Source of the DNA: Caribbeanibacter sp964518305
Lineage (GTDB): Bacteria > Gemmatimonadota > Gemmatimonadetes > Palauibacterales > Palauibacteraceae
Direction of reading: 5' to 3'
Length of the DNA stretch: 64,000 bases
NCBI GenBank assembly: GCA_964518305.1
Contig: CAZFDK010000009.1
Span: 23,656 to 87,655, forward strand
Below are positions 53,694 through 61,653 of the stretch, in pieces (the stretch's first letter is position 1; each line of letters begins with the position of its first letter). The notes under the pieces are model-generated. The model was not told where the DNA came from. It searched no databases and was given only the letters and a program-made list of their open reading frames with translations. Both the position numbers and the translations under genes were made by a program.

Positions 53694-56297
53694 TCAGACC
53701 CGCGCCGTCACCTCGTCCGCGTCACCGGACCGCTCCGTCCGGTTCACTTCGCCTGACCCGGCGAAGCGAAGTCTGCCCCCGTCGAGCTCGGCCTTCCGGA
53801 ATGCCAGGGCCATGACCTCGTCCAGGGACGCCACCGGGTGGAAGGTGACCTCGTCCCGGACCTCCTCGGGAAGCTCCTCCAGGTCGCCCTCGTTCTCCGA
53901 CGGGAGGATCATCTCACGGATCCCGGCCCGGACCGCCCCCAGCACCTTCTCCTTGACCCCGCCGATGGGCAGGACGCGGCCGGTGAGGGTGATCTCGCCC
54001 GTCATGGCGATGTCGTGGCGCACCGGGTGATCGCCCAGGGTGCTCACCAGCGCCACGGTCATGGGCAGGCCCGCGGAGGGGCCTTCCTTCGGCACGGCGC
54101 CGGCCGGCACGTGGACGTGGATCTCCCGCTTGTCCAGGTCCTCCTCGTCGATGTCGAGCGCGTCGGAGTGCGTGCGGGAATAAGTGAGGGCGGCGCGGGC
54201 GCTCTCCTTCATGACGTCGCCCATCTGGCCTGTGAGGACCAGGTCGTCCTTGCCCTCCATGATGCTGGCCTCGACGAGCATGATGTCGCCCCCGGCCGGC
54301 GTGTAGTAGACGCCGGTGGCCACGCCGACGGTGTCCCGCTCGAGCTTCTCCTCGGGATGCACCTTCGGTTGTCCCAGGAGATCCCGCAGGTCGTCGGGGT
54401 CGACCTCCAGCTGATCGGTCTCGTCCGCCGCGATGCGCCGGGCCGTCTTGCGGGCCAGGCTCCCCAGCTCCCGCTCCAGGTTCCGGACGCCGGCCTCCCG
54501 GGTGTGCTCGGTGACGATCTTCAGGATGGCGTCGTCCGAGACCACGAGCTCGTCCTCGGAGAGCCCGGCGCTGCGGAGCTGGCGGGGGAGGAGGTACCGG
54601 CGGGCGATCTGCAGCTTCTCCCGCTCGGTGTAGCCGCGGAACTCGATGTCCTCCATCCGATCCAGCAGCGGCGCCGGGATCTGGCCCTTGACGTTGGCCG
54701 TGGCGATGAAGAGCACCTCGGAGAGATCGAAGGGCACGCTCAGGTAGTGGTCCACGAAGGAGTCGTTCTGGGCCGGATCCAGCACCTCCATGAGGGCCGC
54801 CGCCGGGTCTCCCTGGAAGGAGACACCCAGCTTGTCGACCTCGTCGAGGAGGAATACCGGGTTCCTGGTCCCGGCACGCTTCAGCCCCTCGACGATGCGA
54901 CCCGGCATGGCCCCGACGTAGGTCCGCCGGTGGCCACGGATGTCGGCCTCGTCGCGGGCGCCGCCCAGGGAGACCCGCACGTACTCACGGTCCATGGCCT
55001 CCGCGATCGACCGGGCGATGGACGTCTTGCCCACGCCGGGTGGGCCGACGAAGAGCAGCGTGGATCCGCTTCCCTCCTCCTCGTCCTCGAAGCTGCGCTC
55101 CGGCGTGCCGTCCGCCTCCGGACCGCCGTTCTCACGCTGCTTCAGCTTCCGGACGGCCAGGAACTCCAGGACCCGGTCCTTCACGTCCTGCAGTCCGTAG
55201 TGGTCGCGGTCCAGGATCTCGGCGGCGTGCTCCAGGTCCAGGCGGTCTTCGGTGCCCTCGTTCCACGGCAGGTCCGCCATGGTCTCCAGGTACGTCCGGA
55301 TGACCTGGGCCTCGGAGGACTCGCGCTGGACGCGCTCCAGCCGCCGGAGCTCGCGCTCGACCTCCTCGCGGGCCTCCTCCGGCAGGTCCTTCTCCTCCAG
55401 GCGCTGGCGCAGCTCCTCGATCTCCTGGCTCTCGGCGTCTTCGCCCAGCTCCTTCTGGATCGCCTTGAGCTGTTCGCGGAGGTAGACCTCGCGCTGCCGC
55501 TCGCCCAGCTCCTCCTCCACCTGGCTGCGAATCTGTTCCTGCGCCTCCGCACGGGAGATCTGCTTCTGGAGGTGGACCAGCAGCTTCCGGAGGCGGTCCT
55601 CCACGGAGAGCGTCTCCAGCAGCTCCTGCTTGTCCTCCACCTCGAGCTCGGTGTAGAAGGACACGACGTCGGCCAGCTCGCCGGGTCGGGAGACACCGCC
55701 CAGCAGGTGGTCGATGACTTCCTTGGGGACGCCCCTCATGCGGCTCAGCTCGGTGGCCCGGTCCCGGACTTCCTGGAAGAGGGCGGGGAGGGGGGAGTCC
55801 TCCTCGTCCTCGTCCAGGGGCTCCATGTCCTGCATGGGCCGGCACACGGCCTCCAGGTGGCCGTCGCGCTCGGCGAACTCCAGCACGGCGCCGCGTGTCT
55901 CGCCCTGGACGACCATCTGCGTGCCGCCCGGCACCCGCTGCATCTGCGAGATGCTGCAGATGGTGCCGACCTCGTAGAGGATCTCCGGGTCCGCCTCCTC
56001 GATGTCCGCGTCCTGCTGGGAAACGGCCAGGACCATCTCGTCGCCGTCCATGGCGGCCTCGATGGCATGGAGGGTCCTGTCGCGGCCCGCCGCGATGGGA
56101 GCGGCCACCGCCGGGAAGACCACGGTGCCCCGAAGGGGGATGACCGGCAGGCGGAGACGCCCTTCCTCGCTCAGGTCCGGCCTCTCCTCCTCCGTGTCGC
56201 CCGCGGCATCGAGATCCGGGAGGTGATCGCCCGGCTCCTCGAGCTCGAACTCGTCCGGAGAGGGGAGGTCCGGCTCGTCGTGCTTGTCGTCAGTCAT
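53694..56297 (-). CDS. lon: Lon ATP-dependent protease
   Basis: Lon degrades misfolded and regulatory proteins. The 867-residue protein has the N-terminal LON substrate domain (LRLPVIPLRGTVVFPA), an AAA+ module with Walker A GPPGVGKT (418-425), and a C-terminal protease with the Ser-Lys dyad: Ser741 in KEGPSAG and Lys784 in VKEKVLGA. Acidic extensions lie at the first 45 residues and at 160-170. It is longer than E. coli Lon (784). ATG 56297 is the start. A small inverted repeat sits 16-32 bases upstream. Confidence 0.96.
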   Translation of the reverse strand: MTDDKHDEPDLPSPDEFELEEPGDHLPDLDAAGDTEEERPDLSEEGRLRLPVIPLRGTVVFPAVAAPIAAGRDRTLHAIEAAMDGDEMVLAVSQQDADIEEADPEILYEVGTICSISQMQRVPGGTQMVVQGETRGAVLEFAERDGHLEAVCRPMQDMEPLDEDEEDSPLPALFQEVRDRATELSRMRGVPKEVIDHLLGGVSRPGELADVVSFYTELEVEDKQELLETLSVEDRLRKLLVHLQKQISRAEAQEQIRSQVEEELGERQREVYLREQLKAIQKELGEDAESQEIEELRQRLEEKDLPEEAREEVERELRRLERVQRESSEAQVIRTYLETMADLPWNEGTEDRLDLEHAAEILDRDHYGLQDVKDRVLEFLAVRKLKQRENGGPEADGTPERSFEDEEEGSGSTLLFVGPPGVGKTSIARSIAEAMDREYVRVSLGGARDEADIRGHRRTYVGAMPGRIVEGLKRAGTRNPVFLLDEVDKLGVSFQGDPAAALMEVLDPAQNDSFVDHYLSVPFDLSEVLFIATANVKGQIPAPLLDRMEDIEFRGYTEREKLQIARRYLLPRQLRSAGLSEDELVVSDDAILKIVTEHTREAGVRNLERELGSLARKTARRIAADETDQLEVDPDDLRDLLGQPKVHPEEKLERDTVGVATGVYYTPAGGDIMLVEASIMEGKDDLVLTGQMGDVMKESARAALTYSRTHSDALDIDEEDLDKREIHVHVPAGAVPKEGPSAGLPMTVALVSTLGDHPVRHDIAMTGEITLTGRVLPIGGVKEKVLGAVRAGIREMILPSENEGDLEELPEEVRDEVTFHPVASLDEVMALAFRKAELDGGRLRFAGSGEVNRTERSGDADEVTARV

Positions 56298-56312
56298 ATA
56301 TGGAATGGGTCG

Positions 56313-56329
56313 CGTGACGGCGGGTCACG
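56313..56329. promoter_or_regulatory. Inverted repeat upstream of lon
   Basis: CGTGAC (56313-56318) and GTCACG (56324-56329) form a perfect 6-base inverted repeat with a 5-base spacer, in the 5' region of lon. It is neither a CIRCE nor a HAIR sequence. It could be an operator or a leader hairpin. Confidence 0.35.
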
Positions 56330-56502
56330 TCTCGACGCCGAACTCCGTCGGCCCGCCCGGTAGCGCACGTCTTCGAGGGTCCTCGGCCGGGGGAGAAAAG
56401 GTGCACGATTCGCGCCGCACGTGAGGGTGTTCATCGTCCCCAATACGCGTCAATGTGGCAGGAGGCCGCGGCTGCCCGGCGGCGAGGGCGGCCGACCCGT
56501 CA

Positions 56503-57675
56503 CTACGGCATCGCCTCCACCGCGGCCCGGTTGTCACCCACGGTGTTGTAGAAGTGAGGCGAGAAGCGGACGCAGCCGGGGCGGGCGTCGACGACGATAC
56601 CCTCCCCGGCCAGTGCGTCGACGGCGTCCTGTGGCGCGGGGTGGTGCGCCAGCACCAGGGCGGAGCGATCCTCCGGGTCCGGTGCCATCCGCAGCTCGTG
56701 GCCGGCGGAGCGGAGCCGGTCGGCCAGGTCCGCGGCCAGGAACCGATTCCTGCGGCGTATCCGCGGGATTCCGGCCTCGCGAACGATCTCCAGCCCCCCG
56801 GCGGCGGTGAACGCGGCGCCCACGGCCGGTGTGCCCATCTCGAAGCGGCGCGCGCCGGCCCGGGGCTCCGCCCGGCGGGGGTCGAAGTCGAACTGGTCGC
56901 GGACCCCGAACCAGCTCAGGGTGGTGGGCTCCAGCCGCTCGGCCAGGCCGGAGCGCACCCAGAGGTAGGCGAGGCCGGGCCCGCCCAGGAGCCACTTGAG
57001 GGCGCCCGACACCAGCAGGTCCACGTCCCAGCCGGGGGCGTCCACGGGGATCTGGCCGTTCGACTGGTAGGCGTCCACCAGGAGCAGGGCGCCGCGATCG
57101 TGGCACAGCTCGGCCAGCGCCTCCACGTCCTGGATCGCTCCGGTGGTGAAGAACACGTGGGAGGTGGCCACCAGCGCGGTGCGCTCGTCCACGGCCTCCG
57201 CGAATCGCTCCAGCGGGATTCGGATCCCGTCGGGGCTCTCCAAGATTTCCACCTCCACGCCCTGGCTCCGCCTGCTCAGGAACTGATAGGGAACCGTGGG
57301 GAAGTCCAGCTCGGTGGTCACCACCCGGGGCCTGTCGCCGAAGTCCAGGGCTCCGGCCACCGCCGTCAGGGCCGCCGATACGCTGGGCATGAGCGCCACC
57401 TCCCGGCGGTCGCCGCCCACGGTAGCGGCGAAGCCGGCCCGCACCTGGTCCAGACGCTCCAGCCAGCGGTCGTACCAGGCGGCGGCGCCGAGCTCGTGCC
57501 AGTCGCGCTCGAACCGGCGCCTGAGCTCCACGGAGCGTCGGGAGAGGGCGCCCAGGGAGTTGGAGTTCAGGTATCGCTTCCGCTCGAAGATGGGAAACTC
57601 CCGGCGGAACTCCTCGGCCAGCCCGGTCCGGGGCTCGCTGCTGGCGGGTCCGCCGGAGTCGTGTGTATCGTTCAT
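56503..57675 (-). CDS. Class V aminotransferase (kynureninase/cysteine desulfurase-like)
   Basis: The 390-residue PLP enzyme has the fold type I pattern: LLVDAYQSNGQIPVD (Asp201) and the PLP lysine Lys227 in SGALKWLLGGPG. The SGALKWLLGGPG motif and the absence of a desulfurase-type Cys loop point to the kynureninase or isopenicillin-epimerase-like group. N-terminal YLNSNSLGALS is typical. The substrate is unknown. It is opposite a small zinc-ribbon gene and separated from lon by 205 bases. Confidence 0.85.
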   Translation of the reverse strand: MNDTHDSGGPASSEPRTGLAEEFRREFPIFERKRYLNSNSLGALSRRSVELRRRFERDWHELGAAAWYDRWLERLDQVRAGFAATVGGDRREVALMPSVSAALTAVAGALDFGDRPRVVTTELDFPTVPYQFLSRRSQGVEVEILESPDGIRIPLERFAEAVDERTALVATSHVFFTTGAIQDVEALAELCHDRGALLLVDAYQSNGQIPVDAPGWDVDLLVSGALKWLLGGPGLAYLWVRSGLAERLEPTTLSWFGVRDQFDFDPRRAEPRAGARRFEMGTPAVGAAFTAAGGLEIVREAGIPRIRRRNRFLAADLADRLRSAGHELRMAPDPEDRSALVLAHHPAPQDAVDALAGEGIVVDARPGCVRFSPHFYNTVGDNRAAVEAMP

Positions 57676-57743
57676 GCGCGTTCGACGGTCGGAGGCATCG
57701 GGTTCAGAACGGTCAGCACGGAATCGGGGGCGAACTGCTCGCC

Positions 57744-57980
57744 ATGGTGTTCGACGAGGATCTCGGGCCGCTCATCGACCCGGAACAGGCCCGGGAGCTG
57801 GAGGAGAGCGACCGCGGGAATCCCATCCCGGGCGGCGCTCCGGAGTGTCCCCTGTGCGGGAGCGAGATGACGCGCCACGTGGAGAAGCATCCGGCGCCCC
57901 GCGCCGGCGACTCCCCCTTCCGCGTCCGGCTGGTCTGCGCCTCCGAGGACTGTCGGGGGTGGACCGTCTACGACTGGTAG
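57744..57980 (+). CDS. Small zinc-ribbon protein
   Basis: The 78-residue protein has a CPLC pair and a second CASEDC pair in its C-terminal half, which would make a zinc ribbon. The beginning MVFDEDLGPLIDPEQARELEE is acidic. No function can be assigned. ATG 57744 was chosen; the upstream reading frame is open back to 57663 with a Gln/Gly-rich sequence, not expected to be coding. It is divergent from the class V aminotransferase gene. Confidence 0.55.
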   Translation: MVFDEDLGPLIDPEQARELEESDRGNPIPGGAPECPLCGSEMTRHVEKHPAPRAGDSPFRVRLVCASEDCRGWTVYDW

Positions 57981-58024
57981 ACTCGCCGAGGCCGACGCCG
58001 TCCCCGTTCCCGTCGAAGGGGGAG

Positions 58025-58771
58025 TCAGTGGCCCCGGGCCGCGAACTCCTGGGCCCGAAAACGCTGTCCCGAGACGTCGCCCGAGCGGTCGGACGCCAGG
58101 TAGACGAACACGTCCGTGACCCTGTAGGGGGGCGGCACCTCGCCCGGATCCTCCTCCGGGTAGGCGGCGGCCCGCATCTCGGTCCTCATGGCACCCGGGT
58201 CTACCACGTTGGACCGGACGCCGTCCTCTTCCAGCTCGCCGGCGAGCATCTCCGAGAGGGCCTCCATGCCGTTCTTGGAGACGCAGTAGGCGCCCCACTC
58301 CGGCCGTCCGTGGTCACCGACGCCGGAGGAGACGTGGATTAGCGAGCCGGCGGTGCGGCGGAGCCGGGGAGCGGCCGCCCGGGCACACAGGAACGCGCCG
58401 GTCAGGTTCACCTCCATCACTCTGCGCCAGGCGTCCTCCGGATGCTCCTCCACCGGTACCAGCGGACCGAGTACGGAGGCGTTGTTCACCACCGCGTCGA
58501 TCCGTCCGAAGGTGGCCCCGGTGGCCTCGAACCACCGCTCCACGTCGTCGGCCGACGAGACGTCGGCCGGGATCGCCAGGCAACGTCCGCCGGCCGCCCG
58601 CACGCGCTCGGCGATCTCGCCGAGGTCGTCCTCGCTCCGGGCGCAGATGGACACCGAGGCTCCCTCCTCGACGTAGCGGCGGGTCAGGGCCCGACCCAGG
58701 CCCCGTGATCCGCCGGAGACCATGATCACCCGGTCCGACAGTTCGCCGTCCTCTCGGATCACGACGTCCAA
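58025..58771 (-). CDS. Short-chain dehydrogenase/reductase
   Basis: The 248-residue oxidoreductase has the nucleotide motif VSGGSRGLGRAL (18-29), VVNNASVLG, the active Ser in HVSSGVG, and YCVSK with Tyr162 and Lys166. All catalytic residues are present. NAD(P) specificity and substrate are not predictable. The start is TTG 58771, because AGGAGGGAGG lies 9 bases upstream. It is divergent from the class III aminotransferase gene. Confidence 0.88.
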   Translation of the reverse strand: MDVVIREDGELSDRVIMVSGGSRGLGRALTRRYVEEGASVSICARSEDDLGEIAERVRAAGGRCLAIPADVSSADDVERWFEATGATFGRIDAVVNNASVLGPLVPVEEHPEDAWRRVMEVNLTGAFLCARAAAPRLRRTAGSLIHVSSGVGDHGRPEWGAYCVSKNGMEALSEMLAGELEEDGVRSNVVDPGAMRTEMRAAAYPEEDPGEVPPPYRVTDVFVYLASDRSGDVSGQRFRAQEFAARGH

Positions 58772-58884
58772 CGTGCCGTGCCTCCCTCCTGGCGTTCGGG
58801 TTCGCTGGCTTCCGCTGGATGGCGGTCTGCGGCCGTCCCCTCCCGGCCGGTACTGTGCGCCAGAATCGCGCCACGACCGGACCT

Positions 58885-58913
58885 TTGACGGTGCCGGGGA
58901 CGCGGGATAGCGT
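58885..58913 (+). promoter_or_regulatory. Promoter giving a nearly leaderless aminotransferase message
   Basis: TTGACG (58885-58890) and TAGCGT (58908-58913) are separated by 17 bases. Transcription would start near 58920, within a few bases of the ATG at 58922, so the message is expected to be leaderless. Confidence 0.55.
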
Positions 58914-58921
58914 TGCGCCCG

Positions 58922-60292
58922 ATGAACAGGTCCGGATCCGGCCACCAGCCCCCGCGGGTGCGCGAGGAGCCCCCTTCCGAACGTTCCCGAGACCTCGCCC
59001 GCCGCCTGACGCGCGTCGAATCCCGCGACGTCACGTACGTCGGGCCCGGCTTCCCCGTCTTCTGGGAGGAGGCCCGCGGCAGCAACGTGTGGGACGTGGA
59101 CGGCAACCGCTACGTCGATCTCACGGCGGGCTTCGGGGTGGCGGCGACCGGGCACCGTCACCCGGCCGTCGTGGAAGCCATCCGCGATCAGGGGGAGACG
59201 TTGACGCACGGCATGGGCGACGTGCATCCGCCTGCCGTCAAGGTCGACCTCCTGGAGCGGCTCTCGGACCTGTCCATGATGGACCGCGGGCGCGCCGCTC
59301 TGACGACGACGGGGGCAGAGGCCGTGGAAGTGGCCCTGAAGACGGCCCGTCTCCACACCGGGAAGCCCGGCGTGATCTCCTTTTCCGGAGCCTACCACGG
59401 CCTCACCTACGGTGCGCTGGCGCTCACCGACCGCGAGCACTTCCGGGGCCCCTTCGAGGATCAGCTCAACCCCCACGTCCGCCGGGTGCCGTATCCGGAT
59501 CCGTACCGCCCGGACGAGGGGCTTCGCGACGGTCAGAACCTCACCGAGGCGGTGCTGGACCAGATCGAGCGGACGGTCTCGGAGGCCGGAGACGAGATAG
59601 GGGCCGTGGTGGTGGAGCCCGTGCAGGGGCGGGGCGGGGACGTGGTGCCGCCCCGCGGATTCCTGGCCGCCCTGGCGGCCTTCTGCGGCCAGCAGGACCT
59701 GCTGCTCATCGCGGACGAGGTGTACACCGGGTTCGGCCGGACCGGCCGGCGCTTCGCCTGCGAGCACGAGGGTGTCATACCGGACCTGATGTGCGTGGGC
59801 AAGGCCCTGTCGAGCTGTCTCCCGATCTCGGCGTGCATCGGCCGCCGGGAGGTCATGCAGGCGTGGCCGGCGTCCGCGGGCGAGGCCCGGCACACCTCCA
59901 CGTTCATGGGCAATCCACTGGCGTGCGCGGCAGGACTGGCCTCGCTGGGCGTGATCGAGGAGGAGCGCCTGCCCGAGAGAGCCAAGAACGAGGGAATCCG
60001 GTGGCTCCGGGAGCTGGAGCGCCTGGCCGAGCGGCATCCCTCGGTGGGGCAGGCCCGGGGCCGGGGGCTCATGATCGGACTGGAGCTGGTGAGGTCCGGG
60101 GACGACGGTCGGGTTCCGGCTCCGGAGCTGGCCGGCGAGGTGGTGCGGGAGATGCTGAGCCGCGGATGGATCGTCCTGGCCGGCGGCCGCTCCGGCAACG
60201 TCCTCTCACTCTCGCCCCCGCTGAACATCGCGTCCGGGCTACTGAACCGGGCCACCGAGGAGCTCGACGAGGTCCTGGCCCGGCACGAGTGA
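58922..60292 (+). CDS. Class III PLP-dependent aminotransferase (ornithine/GABA aminotransferase family)
   Basis: The 456-residue enzyme has the class III pattern: GNRYVDLTAGFGVAATGHRHP, TTTGAEAVEVALKTAR, LLIADEVYTGFGRTG with the PLP Asp, and the PLP Lys294 in CVGKALSSCLP. It probably removes the omega-amino group from GABA, ornithine, or a related amine; the substrate cannot be set from motifs. ATG 58922 is preferred over TTG 58913 because the latter falls in the promoter start region. Confidence 0.9.
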   Translation: MNRSGSGHQPPRVREEPPSERSRDLARRLTRVESRDVTYVGPGFPVFWEEARGSNVWDVDGNRYVDLTAGFGVAATGHRHPAVVEAIRDQGETLTHGMGDVHPPAVKVDLLERLSDLSMMDRGRAALTTTGAEAVEVALKTARLHTGKPGVISFSGAYHGLTYGALALTDREHFRGPFEDQLNPHVRRVPYPDPYRPDEGLRDGQNLTEAVLDQIERTVSEAGDEIGAVVVEPVQGRGGDVVPPRGFLAALAAFCGQQDLLLIADEVYTGFGRTGRRFACEHEGVIPDLMCVGKALSSCLPISACIGRREVMQAWPASAGEARHTSTFMGNPLACAAGLASLGVIEEERLPERAKNEGIRWLRELERLAERHPSVGQARGRGLMIGLELVRSGDDGRVPAPELAGEVVREMLSRGWIVLAGGRSGNVLSLSPPLNIASGLLNRATEELDEVLARHE

Positions 60293-60420
60293 CGGAGTGA
60301 CGCCGGTGGAGCCGCCGGGAGCCGAACGACGGCTCCACGAGCTGCTATGTTTCGGACCCCTGAGCAGTTGCGACGCCGGGGTCCGGGACGGGCGCACGAG
60401 ACGACACCCGAGGAGCGAGG

Positions 60421-60696
60421 ATGGAGCACACCGACATCGAGGTGGAGGGAACCCCGAACCCGAACGCCGCGAAATTCGTGGTGGAGTCGACGCTGTCGTC
60501 CGGGGGCAGCCGCTCCTACTTCGACGCCGAGGACGCCGAGGGCGACAGCCTGGCTGAGCGGCTCTTCGAGGTGGAGGGCGTCGAGGCGCTCCTCATCGTT
60601 GACAACTTCGTCACGGTGACGAAGGTGGAGGAGCTGGAGTGGGCGGAGCTGGTGGACGACGTGAAGGACGCGATCTGCCGGGAGCTGGAGGGGTGA
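60421..60696 (+). CDS. Stand-alone Nfu N-terminal domain protein
   Basis: The 91-residue protein has the conserved TPNPNAAKF element of the Nfu N-terminal domain (usually fused to a C-terminal NifU-like CxxC domain that holds the Fe-S cluster). Here the C-terminal cluster domain is absent. The only Cys is in DAICRELEG, so the protein cannot hold a cluster like full Nfu. Possible roles include protein contact or regulation of Fe-S proteins. It is 128 bases after the class III aminotransferase stop. Confidence 0.8.
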   Translation: MEHTDIEVEGTPNPNAAKFVVESTLSSGGSRSYFDAEDAEGDSLAERLFEVEGVEALLIVDNFVTVTKVEELEWAELVDDVKDAICRELEG

Positions 60697-60733
60697 GTCC
60701 CGACCGAACGGCAGGGTCGAGCACCCGGACCGC

Positions 60734-61648
60734 TCAGTTCTCGCCGCCCTCCCCGTCCGCGTTTTCCCCCTGCTCCTCGGCCCGAAGCGCCGCCGGAAGC
60801 CCCTCGCGGATGCTCGGGTAGCGCAGCTCCACCTCCAGCTCCTCCCGCAGGCGCCGGTTCTCCACCCGCTTGCTTCCGAGCTTCCGGGCCAGCCGGCTCG
60901 ACGAGTAGCGCTCCCGTGCTTCCTCCACGCTGATCACGGGGAGCTCGACGCCGAGGTGCTCGGCGGTGATTTTCGCGTACTCGGACGATGGGAGCGGGTG
61001 GCCGTCGGAGAGGTTGTAGATCCGGCCGTTCCGGCCCTTGCGCCACACGGCCAGCAGCCCCGTCACGAGATCGTCCACGTGGATGCGGTTCGTCACGGCG
61101 TCGGCGCCCTCCACGGCCTGGTACCGCCCTTCCCGGATCCGGTCCCGGAGGGTGCGTCCCGGACCGTAGATGCCGGCGACCCGGGCGATGCGCGGCCGGG
61201 CGTCGCGCGACCATCCCTTCTCCAGGACGGTCCTTTCGGCGGACAGCCGGGCCCGCCCCGTGGCGGAGTCGGGTCGGGGCTGGTCCGTCTCGTCCACCCA
61301 CTCCCCGTCGCGGTCGCCGTAGACGCTCGTGCTGCTGACGTACACGAAACAGTCCAGCGGCGCCCGGCCCAGGACGTCGATCACGTCGCCCACCTCGCGA
61401 CCCGGCTCCTCGGCGTCCCGAAGCGGCGGAATGAGATAGAACACCACGTCGGGGGCCAGTCCGGAGAGCTCCCGAACGCTCTCCGGGTCGGACACGTCCA
61501 GGCGCACCGGCCCGATTCCCCGGCTCCGCAATTCCTCGGCCCGCTGGCGACTCCGGGTGGAGCCCGTCACCCGATAACCCTCCTCCAGGAGGCGGAGAGC
61601 CAGCCGCTCTCCCGTATAGCCGCAGCCGAGAACCAGCGCGTGGGGCAC
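60734..61648 (-). CDS. Atypical NAD(P)-binding epimerase-like protein (YeeZ-like SDR)
   Basis: The 304-residue protein begins with a Rossmann motif LVLGCGYTGERLALRLL (GxGxxG near 8-14). It continues with an extended SDR-type pattern: VYVSSTSVYGD, AGIYGPGR and NRIHVDDL. The standard YxxxK catalytic pair is not visible; the Tyr after SSTSV lacks a following Lys at the right distance. This matches the YeeZ-type atypical SDRs. It follows the VPS10-type gene on the same strand with a 5-base gap. GTG at 61648 is the likely start. Confidence 0.75.
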   Translation of the reverse strand: MPHALVLGCGYTGERLALRLLEEGYRVTGSTRSRQRAEELRSRGIGPVRLDVSDPESVRELSGLAPDVVFYLIPPLRDAEEPGREVGDVIDVLGRAPLDCFVYVSSTSVYGDRDGEWVDETDQPRPDSATGRARLSAERTVLEKGWSRDARPRIARVAGIYGPGRTLRDRIREGRYQAVEGADAVTNRIHVDDLVTGLLAVWRKGRNGRIYNLSDGHPLPSSEYAKITAEHLGVELPVISVEEARERYSSSRLARKLGSKRVENRRLREELEVELRYPSIREGLPAALRAEEQGENADGEGGEN

Positions 61649-61653
61649 GGCGT

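Noticed and set aside
53838..56363. Long plus-strand open frame of about 840 codons opposite lon
   Set aside because: Low-complexity translation and exact overlap with a clear Lon protease; a compositional shadow.
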